Assembly: GCA_022605405.1 (NCBI GenBank)
Contig: JABYQQ010000020.1
Location: forward strand, 558,001 to 622,000
DNA: 64,000 bases
Reading direction: 5' to 3'
DNA from: Earliella scabrosa
Taxonomy: Eukaryota > Basidiomycota > Agaricomycetes > Polyporales > Polyporaceae
Positions within the stretch are counted from its first letter, which is position 1. Each line of letters begins with the position of its first letter. Below the pieces are notes generated by a model. The model ran no database searches. It had not been told where the DNA came from and saw only the letters and a list, made by a program, of their open reading frames with translations. The position numbers were made by a program, and so were the translations under genes. This document shows positions 42,977 through 56,419 of the stretch, piece by piece.

Positions 42977-43490
42977 TCATGATGGCGTCGGGACCTGCCT
43001 TTCACTGTCAAGTACGCGTTCGAGATTTAGATTGTATGAATTGGAATACTTACGATGATTCACGAGCACACGACCGGTGACGTCTGGTCTTTGTGCGACT
43101 AGAAGAAAGCTCGGGTCACCTCCGGCAATATCCATAGCGGTCCACCTCAACGACCTTGGGTCCAAGTCTGCAGAGCTATTTGATGAGCGAGGTGGATGAC
43201 GACGAGATCCACCACCGCAGCTCTAGCAGGCTCACTATGGGTACTCGGTCTTGGTTCGAGTACATGTCGTGGTTGTACAGTTGTCCCTACAAGGAGCCCA
43301 TCAGTACAACAGGTAACGCAAAGCTCCAGAAACTGGGGTACCTGTGAAACCGACCGCATCCGGCATTCGAGCGCATGACACGTGTCTTCTGCCTGCTATC
43401 TTGAATCGTACGCAGAAGTAGGCAATTCCATGTGCCTACTCCTTCGCCATTCAGAGATATCCTACGCGTGTGATGCCAAAGGTGCCGCAA
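42977..43490 (-). CDS. unrecognised exon candidates
   Basis: Minus-strand blocks that look coding: GRFHRYPSFWSFALPVVLMG, then after an intron-like gap GQLYNHDMYSNQDRVPIVSL with LELRWW, and DPRSLRWTAMDIAGGDPSFL with LVAQRPDVTGRVLVNH before a GTAAGT donor. Their order and frames do not give one continuous protein. No family recognised. Confidence 0.25.
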
Positions 43491-46400
43491 ACTTAGAATC
43501 GAGAGCCCGGCAAGGGTGCGTACTAGGACGGCGCTCGACTCAGCCCGCGCGCGTCATCTTCTGGAATTGTGACTATCAATCTCAGTATACGCGAGGACCC
43601 AACTATCATCACATCTGCAGGCTTCATACCACGAATGAAGTGACGGCTCCTAGAGGAGAAACCGAATTCCGACCCTACGACGGTTCATGAGCTAGGTGTG
43701 CAGCATCGGCCCTGTTCTCTATAGCGTGCGTCTTACAGCCAGGTAAAAGAGCAGGCGTTGGGGTGGAGACGAAAGCTGGAGAGCTGGCTTGTTGTCTTGT
43801 GAATAGTGTCCGGTATGGATAAGTAGCGTCGCAATGCAAACTCACTTGTGGAACGCGTCCTGCCCATAGTACATACTATCGTGAGCGCGCAGGGATTGAG
43901 GCCGGTGAAGCGGTCGGGATATGTTGGAGTAGGGTTGCTCAAGCTACAGCAAAGACGGCGAGACGATTCGACGTCGGCCGCAACACATACCTAGTATTCG
44001 TCCACGGTGCCACGCTCATGCTGTGCTCATACATACGAGTCGGTAACGACACATTGTTTCCGGCGTTGCGAGCCTTTTGGTGACTTGAACGGGTGGGACG
44101 CGAGACCAGCAGGCGGGGGAGACAGGGAGAGAGAGCAGACAAGGGACAAGCCTGGGACAAGCTCTGAGATCTGAGATCTGAAGACTTCGGGTTGGGCCCG
44201 GCCCGCCCCGGTCCGCCTATCCGACGGTCTCCCAGGGGATCGCTTCGCTTTCTCGGACCTGCACTACATCCACGGCTCCTCCCTGCAGTACTCTGACCTG
44301 TCCCTTGCGAGCTGACGATCGGGTGTGACAAGCATGCAAATAGTATTGCTGTCAAACACTCATACTGGCACATTCGCTTTGTCGCGGGCGTACTACGCAC
44401 ATTTTCAACTGACGACTCTTCCTGGACGCGCTCTCCCTGCCCTCGCAACTCGGACTTCCTCGTCCCTTTACTTATCGTCATTAGGCTGTTGCGTATACTA
44501 TCCGCAAAGTCCGATTTTGAGAGGGGTCCTTACCTGAACCCGCACTTCCCTCCTTCCATGGCCAGACCCGCATGAGGCGTGCTCGTGCGTTCACTCCAGT
44601 GGCGGCAACAGAGCCCACCGGTTAGTCGCGCTTGAATCTTTGGAGGATTCTCGACCTTGGAGCAGAGACAGAGGACGTGCTAATGGGCTGTTGGTGGGGA
44701 TGAGCGGTTGAGGATGGTCGAATGACGGTGATCGAGGTGGTGTCGCGATGTCAGAATCCTGGTACGTTTCTCCTCTTCTCTCAGAGTTGATCTCCAATGA
44801 CGAGGTAACATTATCAGTTCATTTATTCCTGCTCAATATCTATCCCCGCACACCACTGCATGCCCGTTCTATCCCCGCGACCTCGACCTGTGCCTTGAGC
44901 AACGAGGGTTCGAATATATCCAGCTCTTGAGACTTGCATGCCTTGTTCGAGGCACAATATTCTCGTTCGGAACGCGCAGAGTCCCACGCATACCAGACGA
45001 GACGGAGGTTGAGACCTCCGACGTGCACGCGTGCACCCTCTCTCGCCCTCTCCCTAGCACTGTCCTCAGCTACAACAGCGAGCGAACGACAGACATCCAA
45101 CTGGTGGAGACACGCCGTCTCCAGCCCAGCTCACCCATCCTCTGGGACCAGATGTCAATCATCGCGTGGAACACCCGCTCAAGCCTCTCGAGACTCCTTG
45201 ATGGACCCGCTCCGGGCGCGCCGTCGATCTCAAGCGTCCGTCTCCGTCCCTGTTCCCATCTATTCCAAGCCGCGCACGAGTTGAACTCCCGTTGCTCTCC
45301 ACGCTCCACATACTCATCGGAAGACCCCGCCATGGTGCGCTATTGCTCCGACTCGCACTGTTATTGATGTTCTGGCGCTCATTTAGCAGTAGCCAACGTA
45401 CCTCCCATTGCTTCTGACTCTCGACCTCAAGGACGAGACAACTCTCAATAGCTCGCATCGCATCCCCGGACATCCACGCCCATCTCGCGGGTGGACTGTC
45501 CAGATCGTCGCCTCCCTTCCATCAGTCCCGACAGCTATCCCCGGGACAAACATCGCACAGCATCGCATCCGAGGATATGCTCCCAGTCAATCCTGGTCAG
45601 TTCTCTACACTCTCCCCGTGCAACCTCCACTGGAAGAGTCCCATGCAGCACACAGGAGTCGCTCCCCCTCTTGCACGTCAATAACCGATCGTCGAGACCA
45701 GGTAAGACCCGCGCTCGGTCGTCAGTCTCGAGCTGCAGTCTAGAGGAATGCTGACCCCATCTGGTTTCGCAGTCACATTCACTCCGTCCCGGAATTGGCT
45801 CGAATATGCTCCTTGAGACCGTAAACCGTCAAACGCTCCGCGGGGAGCAGATGCAACGCACGTTCCCGTGTTCATCGCCAGACTAGCAAGACGGCGATCG
45901 CGCGGGGCTGCAAATCGTTGTTGCCATCGCGTTCGCAAAAGCTCGAGCGTCGGTCGGTCAATGTGCGCCGCCGAGCTGCGCCGCTGAATCCTGCGTGCTG
46001 TGAGTCGGAAACCCGGCAGCCCAGTTCGACTCGACCCTCGTTGAACCGGCCGCTCGGGGCGATGGCCTTACAGTCGCGCGGACGAGCCTGCAAGTACTCC
46101 GATCGTCGACATTCCCCACCGACGAGGTTAGCCGTCTCACCCAGGTCCAGATTCTGTGGCTCACAGCCGTCACGGTCTACCCTGCTGTATAGGTCCGAAG
46201 CTCAAGACGTGGCGAAGATAGCATGGTCCACTGCTTAAGCCCGAAACCCGTACGTACCCGCGCTCTTTCCCATAGACGACCATCCCGAAACTGTCGCTGA
46301 TGCATCTCCCTTTGGTTCTACTTATCAAGGGGAAGCAAGCAAGCATTACCACAGTCCGTCCGGGACGGGACCTGGGTTTGGAGACGCAGACGCAGATTGG

Positions 46401-48571
46401 AAGGGCTCGTGGACTCGCTAGGGCACTGTGGCGTGCGTGCATTCGCCATGCGCCCATCTTCACCCACGTCCTCTCTCGTGAAGAGGACAGCGGACAGCAC
46501 AAGCCGACCGTCTGCACCACGTTCAGGACAGCGCCACTGCACGCAGGTCGAGACACAGTCGACAGCAGACTGACGACGCTACGTCTGCACTGTCTACGCT
46601 CAATGGACTGTAGGCGGGTTCAGGAAAGGCGGCTGTGGAGCGATCATCGGTGCAGCTGCCAGCTGCAGCGTGTGAGCGTAGTCGTTCTCAGTGCGATACC
46701 CCGCTTGCACGCTCCCTCCTACTCCTACAACCATGCCTCTGAGCAGACGGCAGCCAGTGCAGATGGCTGCGGCCGACGGAGGAGCCACTGCACAGATTGG
46801 CCACATCCGATCCAGCGAGCGCGCGGACGCGTGTCGGTGGAGACATTCGACTTTCCACCTCGGGTCCTGTTCGGCTCCGGATCAGAACGGGAGGGGACGA
46901 TCGTCGGCCAACTGAGCCTGTCTGTCTGCCTCTGCTGCTCGCGGACTGCTGCGTCCTGCAGTTGCTCTAAAAGGCTATCGTCGGAGTTCGCGGTGGGCGG
47001 GCGTCGGGCCGCCTGATGAAGTTTTGAAGAGAGGACCACGCGGGCGGGCCATGCTTGCCATCTGCAACCCGTGCGTGGTCTCTCGCCTGCGGGCTTGGAT
47101 ATCGGATGCTGCACCATCCCCATACGCCCACCTACCGACCTACCACAGTGGTTGGCTTCCTCATCGATACGCACTCGCTGTCGCTCGTATCCCTGATTCC
47201 CCGATCATCTCCGACGTCGACGCCTGTCCCCGCCAGTAGACCTTGTTCGACAACCCTATACGATCACAACGACCTCAGAGTCAGCCACAACTGGAGCACG
47301 CTTGTCGTAATACTCTCTGCCACCTGCCTGCATCCCGGATATTCTTCAAGAGGACCGCCACCCGGACCTCCCTCACTTACGCCCTTCTCATGCTCGCCTC
47401 CAGCGTGCATCATGCTCTCCCTACGGACTGGGCCGCATGCCCAATGACCCCACCCCTCCTCCAGTCGTACCTTCGTTATGAACATCCTGGGCCCACGTGC
47501 TTCGCACTTCTGTAGTATAGCTCACGAATGACAACTTCTCTACACACCTACAAACATCTACGAATGCACGAACACGTCTAGGCTCCAGCTGCCCAAGCTC
47601 TCTGTTCTGGTCTGATCCTCTCCCTGTAGCTGCTCTTGGATCCCCCACCTCTCTAGCCACGGTTCGGACAGGCCGCGTCACTTCCGAGGCGCGTCCTCGT
47701 TGTAGTTGACTGAGCCTTGCCCTCGTGTGCAGATCCATGGCGGCCCTGCCCTTTCGCGAAGCAGTCCTGATGGAGACGCCTATGGAGCGGCCCCCACAGC
47801 GTGGGCTCTTGCATAGCCCGACACTCCAGCAAGTGAACGCAGGCGAAGTGGCAACCTGCTGCCGCCCGCGCTGCCATAACAGCTTGAACAAGGGTCTGGT
47901 GCCGGCCGGTCTGTGCGCCTCCTGAGGTTAACTTTCCTTGGCGTGCTCATCAGCAAAATGCGCAAAATGACAAAGAGCCCTTTGTTCAAGTTCGTGACAT
48001 GTAGGCCGCCGGACACATATAGCGTGAGGAAGCGGTCGTCCGACATGTGTAAGTGCTGGAGTCTAGCCGTCAGAGACAGCAGCCGAAGTGTCCGCGGAAG
48101 GCGCAAAGGGGTTACAACATATCGATGGACCATGGTCATGTTTGTAGGATCAGGAGGGGAGTAGCTGACTGGGCGTCGAGGTTATTACACAAACACCTAT
48201 TCGGGTTAGATCCCATCGTGATGTGACCGTAGTCCGTCAGGTTCGCTCTGTGATCTCCATCGCCATGTGCGGGAGAAAGGCATGGTCCGAGTCGTAGAGT
48301 TCGTCTCTGGCGTGGTAGCAGGCTCCGGCTTATGGATTGTTCGTGTTGGGAGATCCGGACAGGATGTGCTGCAAGAGCTCAACCGGTTAGTCAAACAGTC
48401 GATATGTAGTAAATGAGACAAAGAGCGAACCATGTGATCGTCGAACTGGGAAAAAGCTCGTTCAAGTTGGCCACAGAGGCGGGAGTCTCCGACTGTGGGC
48501 CTGTGCTCGTATTGACAGCGAGGAAGACCTAAAGTTGTAGAAGCCGAAGTTGTGAGCTGAAGAGAGCAGAC
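43491..48571. other. five kilobases without a confident gene
   Basis: Many GC-rich open frames on both strands, none with a known motif. The best is a plus-strand frame near 44870-45367 (YPRDLDLCLEQRGFEYIQLL, RLACLVRGTIFSFGTRRVP), about 160 codons with no start found. Another is 47243-47515 (RIFFKRTATRTSLTYALLML), faintly cyclin-like but not supported. A spliced gene or genes may exist here, but cannot be read by eye. Confidence 0.35.
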
Positions 48572-51320
48572 TCAATGCACGAACAACAGAACAAACATCA
48601 TGCTTGGGGAACGCAACGATGGAAGAGCTGGACATATGGGTAGTTGGCCCGCCATCTGAGTCGTTTCTATTCCTGTCTCCTGGGTCAGATGAGACAGCCT
48701 AGTGTGAGCATGATACCTGTCAGTCAAGAGTTCAGAAGTATAGAAAAAGTTGTCCCGGGAATACCTTGCGGCAAGTCCTGCCGCAGGGGCGCACAGCCTG
48801 GACGCATCCATGTTAGCGCTTGTGAGATTAGCCTGAACAGCCTGATACAGAAGGTAAACCCCATAGTCAGCGTTCGTCCTTGTCAAGAAAAATCAGAACA
48901 AACCATTGTAAGCTCATGGAGAACCTGTATTCGATCTTGAAACCACTCTCGATTGTCATAGTCCAGGATGTTATCCAACCTGTCAATCCCCCTCTCGTCT
49001 TGCGCGATAACGGATGCTAGCCCATCGACCACGTCGGGGTGGAATTCTTCATCTTGATACGGTCTCCTTCGGCAATCGTCAATAAATTCGTTCATGTAGA
49101 GCCATGCACGATCTACGTCTGATTCGGTTTCTCCGCTGGTGTCTCTGACGAGAGCCCGGAACCGGTCGAAGAAGACAGAGATGGCGCGATGAGTGTACCT
49201 CCGGATAACCTGGACAGTTGTCTTCGAATCACCCTCAAGGGCGGCAGGATCGGGGGCAGCACAGAACAGAAGCAGGTCAAGTGCGTGGCGTAGATCATTC
49301 AATTCGTCCGCGGTAGGCCTACGGTCTGAAGTTGAAGCCTCAAGGAATGCCTGCTCAGTAACGACTGCAACTTGAATCGTCAATGAACACATGCACAACG
49401 ACTGGAGCGATGGAAGGCTCACTGCTTTGACGTATACCCGGAGTAACGGTTGATGGATCCAGTTCGTGCACGGATATCCAAAGGGCAAAGAGGGATTTGC
49501 GAGTGTCGTATATCACGTTGCAGATGTTGGCAGCATACGAAGCAAAACGAGTAGTGTTTGGCTGAGGATTTGCACCCCAAACACAGTAACTCTGGACATC
49601 TTGTTCGAAGGCATCCCACGCGTCCTCCCGTTGATCTCGGGAAGTGGTGCGCAACGCAACCCAGACGTCGCTCCAAAAGTGTAAGGGAGGCATACGAGCG
49701 CCTCCCGTGGGAGTAGTACTGTATAGTTCTTGTACGCGAGACGTATGGCCGCCCGTGCCAGCTCACGGGCGTCCATCGTCTTTCTACTCACTCCTGTAAC
49801 CGCTAGGTTCCGTGGTCAATACACCCCGGTCCAGAGCACTTCAGGCGTGAAGAAGGCGAAACACTTACAAAAAGTGCTTTGACATCATGCATTGAACGTC
49901 ATACATATTGCCATTCCAGTGACGGACGGTTTCGTCGTGTACTGCTTTGGCACAGCGGAGGACTTCCTCCGCAGGAAGCGCACCCAGACAGGGCGAAGCG
50001 ACGTCGAGATGCTCTGGGTCCAAGGTGGTCGTGTATGCCTTCGTAATGATGTCACAATCCAGACTTCTTCCGTTTGTTGACACATACTGTATCTCCCAGC
50101 CGCGCCACAGTGGTGACGGTAGGTCGTCTGTCCACAGCCAGGAGCTTAGCGTGTCGAGTGCAGTGTGAAAGACGGGGGCACATGCATATCTGCCGAGCGC
50201 GTCTAACCCATCCGAGCTTGCGCGGCGTACATGGAAGCATACGCGCTGGATCAGGTATGCCGTCACAAAGGCCCAATAGGCAGGAGGTGAGATGTAAGAG
50301 CAGTCCCTCTTCACCGAAGGGAGGATGATGGAACCAGCAGTGACGATGAACAAAGCGCCAATGAGGGCCGATGCGACGACTGCAACCACATGGTTGAGGC
50401 CCCAAAGAAGAACCAAAAGACCACAGAAGAACAAGACGAGGGCGATCTGGAGGAGTACTGGGAGGATGGCAACAATGGATGCAACTCGCCACTTGATGAG
50501 GCCATTTAAGCGCTGCTGACGTAGGCGGGCTGTCTGCCGTGAGGACCCGGATAGACCGGCGCTGTACTCGTTCAGCCATTGCTTGACCATGATACCGATG
50601 GATGCAGCGGAGAGGCTGAAGATGAGACTGGAGAACCATAGCGCATTGAGCCACACGGCTGAGCGCGGGGCTGGAGGCGGGGAAAGCTCGGTCTGGGAGA
50701 GGGCAGGAGTAGTAGAGTTGATGAAAGAGGGATTGACAGAGAAGCTCCCAAGCTGGGCTGATATTTGCTGCAGCGTGTCGAGAAGACGGTCTTGGGGATC
50801 GGGTGTAAGAAGCGTATAGGATTGGACGTTGAAGGCGGTCAGGACCGCGGAGAATAGACCGGCCTGTTCAGACGCATCCATGGCATGTTATGATGCGCCG
50901 CGTAGAAGTAGGAATGACCTCTTACGTAGACGAGAAGCGTGTCAATTTCCTTGTTCCACCTGTCGACCAGCTCATCACTGTAGGCCTTGACCACTCTTGC
51001 TGTCTTGTCCCAAGCGTCCTTTTTCTCGTCTTCGGTGAAGTCCCCATCTCGCTCGGAATACCAGCGATCCTACAGGCAACTTTATACACCACTGCAGTTG
51101 AATACGCAGCGCATACGTACCATCGGCTCAAGCAGTCTCCAGCTTGATGGAAGGCGAGGCAAAGGGTCTTCTGGGGCGGTTGCCGGCTGCCACAGGTTGA
51201 ACGTCAGTATATTCAGCGAGTGACAATGTCTCTGGAACCACGCACCGCGACCAGCCGTTCGCAAGATTGCTGCTCGCTCTGGTCTCCTATAGCAGAGGAC
51301 GAATCTGCAGCGTCGGCCAT
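48572..51320 (-). CDS. DUF6535 family membrane protein
   Basis: Basidiomycete-restricted family of unknown function. ATG is the complement of 51318-51320 (MADAADSSSAIGDQSEQQSC). Short exons give PATAPEDPLPRLPSSWRLLE, then YSERDGDFTEDEKKDAWDKT and DELVDRWNKEIDTLLVY. The next exon starts AGLFSAVLTAFNVQSYTLL, the family signature. Four hydrophobic segments follow: one before SIGIMVKQWLNEYS, then IVAILPVLLQIALVLFFCGL, VVAVVASALIGALFIVTAGS and a weaker one at YWAFVTAYLIQRVCF. The long soluble C-terminal part spans two or three more exons (DVWVALRTTSRDQREDAWDA; LNDLRHALDLLLFCAAPDPA). The last exon is taken to run to the stop at 48572 after an intron ending TATCAG; the alternative is an earlier stop near 48883. 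Probably a plasma-membrane or ER protein. Confidence 0.82.
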
Positions 51321-52538
51321 GGCTGGACCTGGTCAGAAAAGTGTGCAGCTTTGACTCGGTCGTGTCATGTATACGTAGTACGTGCGCTCGTGGCCCAGCT
51401 CACGAGTGCTGTCCAAGAATAGCATGGTGATGCCATCTGAGACGCTGCAGCGAGCGCGTACATGTGGTTTGACATCCGGCTCTCACCGCACCGGGGACAT
51501 GAGCCCAGATCCTACGTCGGTCGTGCTTCGATAGTGAGATACATAAGTCGCCCATTCCGCGCTTGAGCGCTTGAGCTCATACTTGCTGCCAGTGACGGCT
51601 CCGCCTCACGTACACACAACGTACACAAGAGACCCGCTAACAATGCGGGCGTCAACTTCGAGACAATTAGGAGATATTTTTGTGGCACGAACGTACGGCA
51701 GTGTGCCACATCGTCCGCATCCGCTGAACTTCTGACGTAATGTTTTGACCTTGTTCGTGACTCGGGCTGGCACCCAACACACCCTTGCGGAGTAATGGGG
51801 CTGCACATGGTAAGGAGTGATACCGGCCCCACAGGGTCATCATGCTGCGGCGGAGCTGTTGGACGCTAGCTTGTGCAGTTGCAGACGTCATAGCCTTCAA
51901 TAGTCATGTAGAAGGATGAGATGGACACCGGGGTCTATGCGCGAGCCTGCGATGGCGCAACAATCCAGACAAAGTCCTTGAGCAATCGTTCAAGGTACAA
52001 GTCCCAGTATTGGCCGAAAATATGCTGACAGGAAGAACATCATGATGCGTAGGGAGAATAGGGAGGCGGGAGCGTAGAAAGACTAGAAGGCGTTCGCAGA
52101 TCGATGTCAAGTCGGTCCTGATGGGTGGGACCTGGTATGGGAGGGGGCGAATCTTGGCCGCGTGGTATGTAACGCGTCGAGAATCGTCGATGGCCGCGTA
52201 TGTCATGCTATTCTCGGCCTTCTCTGTCAAGGATCGCGCACCAGTTACTCACCATACCTAAGCGAGACCATGAGTTGCAGAGACGTACCAGGTTGGACAA
52301 GAGAGGACGGAACGACAACAGCATCTCCAACAGTAGCAACTACTCTGGACCTTCAGTAAGATACACGCGGAGCTTCGAGGTGGGATACTCACTTAGGCTG
52401 GTTGTTCGGCTCTGGACGATGTCTTGATCTGGATCTTCGTCATGGAGGGGTGACCATCTCCAGCTGGCCACCTCTCCGGTCAAGGGCCGATCGTCGGCGG
52501 AGACCCTACAACCGCGCTCAAGTCCTGCACCACACGCG
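51321..52538. other. intergenic, no confident gene
   Basis: About 1.2 kb. The right-hand 150 bp may hold 3' exons of the membrane protein at 52539-53096 (a minus-strand frame with LTGEVASWRWSPLHDEDPDQ). Nothing else was recognised. Confidence 0.4.
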
Positions 52539-53096
52539 TCAGGCAGATTGGGGTAACCATCGATGGAACAACGCACTGGCACTTGGGTCGGAGGAAGAGG
52601 GTTCGCAGGTCTTGTTCTCCTCTTCCTGCTTCCACCGTCGCATACGAAGCCACAGCAGCGTGACAACGCATGACAGCGAGAGCACAGCTATGGACGCAGC
52701 CATGATCGTGCCGATTACCAGTGCGGCAGTGCCACGAAGTGACAAGTTGTGCTTCTGCGTGGATTCCAACGTTGTGGGAGAAGCAGAGCTCGAGACGTTG
52801 GAGGTCTCTGAGGATGCGACATGTGAGTTGGAGATCATCGTGGATTCTGATCCATCACGAGAGCTGGGACAGCTTGTCACCGACGAGTCATCGGGCTGTG
52901 AAGTGGATGCTGATTTCGTCGAAGACGTGGCCCTCGATGTAGGTGTTGGGAGCGGAATGAGCGAGGGGGCTATCGAGGTGTCTGCCGTGTCTGCGTTCCG
53001 GAATTGAATATGATCCACAGTCAGGGCAAACCCCAGATTGGTGACTGCCACAGTATGCGTCGCCACCAGGTCGTTGTCGTCCAGTCCAACGTCGTC
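52539..53096 (-). CDS. single-pass membrane protein with Ser/Thr stalk, 5' exons not found
   Basis: After a CACAG acceptor at 53097 the frame reads DDVGLDDNDLVATHTVAVTN, then LGFALTVDHIQFRNADTA, a Ser/Thr/Pro-rich stalk of about 75 residues (TSRATSSTKSASTSQPDDSS), one transmembrane helix (AALVIGTIMAASIAVLSLSC with VVTLLWL) and a basic cytosolic start RMRRWKQEEENK. This ectodomain-stalk-helix plan, with TNLGFALTVDHIQF before the stalk, is very common in Agaricomycetes and has no known function. The N-terminal ectodomain must lie in exons upstream of 53100, which I could not place; the C-terminus may be spliced further. Confidence 0.65.
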   Translation of the reverse strand, partial: DDVGLDDNDLVATHTVAVTNLGFALTVDHIQFRNADTADTSIAPSLIPLPTPTSRATSSTKSASTSQPDDSSVTSCPSSRDGSESTMISNSHVASSETSNVSSSASPTTLESTQKHNLSLRGTAALVIGTIMAASIAVLSLSCVVTLLWLRMRRWKQEEENKTCEPSSSDPSASALFHRWLPQSA

Positions 53097-54629
53097 CTGT
53101 GACGAACGCAGAACCTATGAGCATGAGCGGGCATAGTTTGACCCTATCGTACTGGCGCAACACGTACCGACTGTACCGACATCATGATACGCGGAGCACA
53201 GTGAAGACGGATTTCTAGGAGGTAACAGCTCTAACTTTATACTCCAGTGGATGAGTAGTAGTGCGCAGTGGCCCTGGGAGACCATTCCCTTCGTCGAGGA
53301 GTAGCACATGTCGGAGCGTACAGCCATCTCAAGGGAGTAGTAACAAGTTCTTCCCCTATCTGAGGGCTTGTGCGAGTTCGGATCGAACTGTATATCAGCA
53401 GTTACCAGCAACTTCCGGCTATGATGTGTGGAACGGAAGCCTTCGAGAGCATGACGGATGGTCGTTATTCCTGGAGAATTGATCGATGTAACTTCTGGGA
53501 CAGGACTGAATCAGTTATCTTTCCCTTAGGCTGGGTTTTACTCAACCAGGGATACCCGACACCACGCGCCTCAAGTTCAATTCCTAGCGGCCACACGCGG
53601 TCAGTCCCATGTTCCTTCGTCAAAGTTTAACGTTCAGAGTAATGTTCAAATGTTCAAGCTTCGCATGTCTCATAGCCATAGTCCTTCTGGAAGACCTGAC
53701 CGCGAAACCTTGCGCACAAACTGCCAGTGGTACAGTCAATGAATACGAATCGCTCGGGATCGGGGGACAAGTGCGAAGCCCACATACCTAGTTGACCTAG
53801 GCATAAGTGCATACCACAAGTCATTCGGATTCTCGTGGCGATCATCTTAAGAGCAGTACCGGGTGTGAGGGGCAGCGCCTGTCTTTCCTAAGTTCACGGG
53901 TGGGCACAACTTCAATTGAACTTCCTTCGTCGCAGTTCCCTGGCGAGTCAGGAATGAATCACATTAGCCTTCCTCGTAACCATACATGTGTCTCGCCATG
54001 TAGGCCTCAAACTTCTCGTATTTGTCGTCGGGATCCTCGGGCGCCGACCACATAACCATCTGAGAGGGACGATAAGAGAGGGGGCGCACTGCCTCTTAGC
54101 GAGGTGCTGCTCATCGTGATGCGTAGTTCAGGAATCGCATGGTAAGGTGACCGATTCTTCCCACGGCCGCCGATGTTCAGGAACAATTAACGCACCAAGG
54201 ACGCAGAGCACAGCGAGAAATGTCGCATGCAGAGGGCTTCCGAATGCATCGTGACTTGGGCACTAGGACGGCTGTCATCCGAGAAGCCCGGCGTTTTGCC
54301 CACGAGGACTTGGTTCCACATGGACGTCCAGCCGCAGCGCGCGAGCGGAAGCAGGCCGGCTACGTCGGACGGGGGTTCTGTCCACACTTATTGACGCGTT
54401 GCGGCATTGGTGCTGAACCATCTTGTCCAGGCAGTCTTTCGCAAAGTGGAACGGGATCTTATAGACGGTCCCGAAACACGGACATTGAAGGCTGCGGAGG
54501 AAGCTGGAAGCAGAGCGTGACTCCCTATTTTACGGCAGGTGGATGGCATCACTGCGGGGTGTGCGATAGAGTGTGAAACGTACCATACAGAGACGAGACT
54601 TCGAATAAACGAAGCCGAGGGGTTCAGCA
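53097..54629. other. intergenic, one weak secreted-peptide ORF
   Basis: About 1.5 kb. A plus-strand ORF at 53642-53791 begins MFKCSSFACLIAIVLL, a signal-peptide-like leader, then about 35 residues. No homology. Otherwise nothing was seen. Confidence 0.35.
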
Positions 54630-56419
54630 CTAGACCCCACACTGCGTCCGGAGCAGGAAGTTAACAATTCGTCGCGAGACATGGAACATGACAGGCGGAA
54701 GCTTCGTGCTACTGCACCAACTCGACTTCGTCGTCGTCATCATCGAGAGGAATGAACCTTTTGCCCTCACTTCGCTATACCGCATGTTCCACGTCAATTC
54801 TCCGTCGCGAGACCGATAGCACAACTGAGAACTCACCATGTGATCGTCCAGTAGCAACGCTCGTCTATTTTTGAGGCTCATAGGCTTGCCCGTACTCGAC
54901 GGAGGCACGCTCGGCGGCCTCATATCCGACTGCACATTCGAAGAGAACACCGGTGAAGACCGCAGCGTCCCAGACCGGAGACGGTCCTGGACAGGAGTCA
55001 TAGGTAAAGCGATAGGGAGCAGGGGCGGCCGGTAGGATCCTTTGCGGGTCTGCTGGGGCGTGATATGTGTTGATGCAGTAATGGGCAAATGTCGCCCACC
55101 AGCAGGCACGGGCGGGGTCGACGCGTGGGGCTTAGCTGGAGCATGGATATGAAGCCGCGCGCCGGACGCGCGGCTCGGTGTATGCGCAGTACTTGAGATC
55201 GAAGCAGAGAGACGAGGAGTTGCGCGTAGGAGAACTGGAGAGGACGCGGATGCTCCGACTTGTGCCGTCGTCGGGTGAGGTCGATTCGGAGCGATGCGGG
55301 GCTTCTGGAATGCCTTCGCGGGAGAGGGTTGATCCGAGACCTTCAGTTCGGCCAGAGGTGTTTGGAGGGTTGTAGATCGTGCAACGCTGGAGACGACGGC
55401 AGAATGCGGTACCTCGGGAGACTGGGACTGTCGAGAACGGCTCATGACTGACGAGGCCGGCGAAGGGTGTACATGCTCAGGAGTGACCGAGCAGGGGCGA
55501 GAAAGGAAGCCAGTCGAAAGGTCGTCCACGCGACGTCTCTTGCGCCCGATGATCGCCCCAGGTTCGGCAGAATCAGATGCACCAGTGTAAGTCCGTTTTG
55601 CAGATTGCTGTCTTGTGAGTAACACGTCTACAGCTGAAGGTTGACCAGACGATATGTGCCGCCTCAGCTCGGAGATCGAGTCCTTGACCTGATTCCGCGC
55701 GTTCTCGATATGGAGAGGGACAGACTGCAACAAAGGGAGCAGCGGAAGGAGAGCCGTCAGGATTTGGCCTTGTTGGTCTTGGATCGTCTGGAGAGCTTGA
55801 GACTGTGTCTGGTTGAGCTGGCACAGGAACGGCGTTCTACCGTGAGCGCATGTAGGAGGACAGGACAAGACGAACCACGCTCAGTGCGTCAATCTTCTTA
55901 TCCAAGGCGTCCATTTGAGTGTTGAGCGCGCTCAGATCCTTGGAGACTACGCAGACTTCCGTACTCTGCGCAGGGGTTCCGATTGTCTTTTGTAGCTCGC
56001 ACTGGCAACGATTGACTTCGCAGACTCAGCCCAAACTATGTACGTGAGAGCGTGGAGGGGATGGGACACACACCGAGACCTATGATACGCTCCTCAAGCT
56101 GTTCATGTTCCTCCTGGAACAGCTTCTGAACCCCGACCAGCTCCCTCTTCGCGTCATCCAAGCCTGCGGTGAGCTGCGTCACGCGGTCCGTGAATCTCTC
56201 GAGGTGCGCTTGCGTGTCGTGGAGAAGGATTCGGGTGGACGTCCCTGCTTTGTCCAGAGGCGCTATTGCTGGTGAATGCTTGCCGAGCGTAGTGCTGGTC
56301 GAGGCGGTGGATTGAGGCAATTGTGAGGCGTCTTTGCGCAGAAGATGTCCCCAGAGACCAGATGCAGCAATACTCTGAGCCTCTCTAATGAATGATTTTC
56401 TGCGGAGGGTGGTATGCAT
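54630..56419 (-). CDS. coiled-coil protein with nuclear localisation signal
   Basis: ATG is the complement of 56417-56419. Exon 1: LRRKSFIREAQSIAASGLWG, LLHDTQAHLERFTDRVTQLT and DDAKRELVGVQKLFQEEHEQ, a heptad-rich coiled coil. Exon 2 adds NRCQCELQKTIGTPAQ and LSALNTQMDALDKKIDALS. The large last exon continues the helix (QNQTQSQ-like QALQTIQDQQGQILTALLPL, NQVKDSISELRRH) and then turns disordered: a bipartite-looking basic patch GRKRRRVDD, many SP/TP sites, and a C-terminal stretch SLKNRRALLLDDHM. The exon 2/3 junction could not be fixed to the base. No family was recognised. Coiled coil plus NLS plus SP/TP sites suggests a chromosome or meiosis factor, but that is only a guess. A P450 fragment lies 170 bp upstream. 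Confidence 0.6.

Noticed and set aside
47243..47515. Possible Pho80/Pcl-type cyclin fragment (RTATRTSLTYALLMLA)
   Set aside because: Only a faint resemblance over 20 residues, no flanking exons with cyclin-box residues, and no start.
50864..50881. MDASEQ as the start of the DUF6535 protein
   Set aside because: These codons lie inside the intron that ends just before AGLFSAV. The upstream exon ending DTLLVY matches the family and joins in frame.
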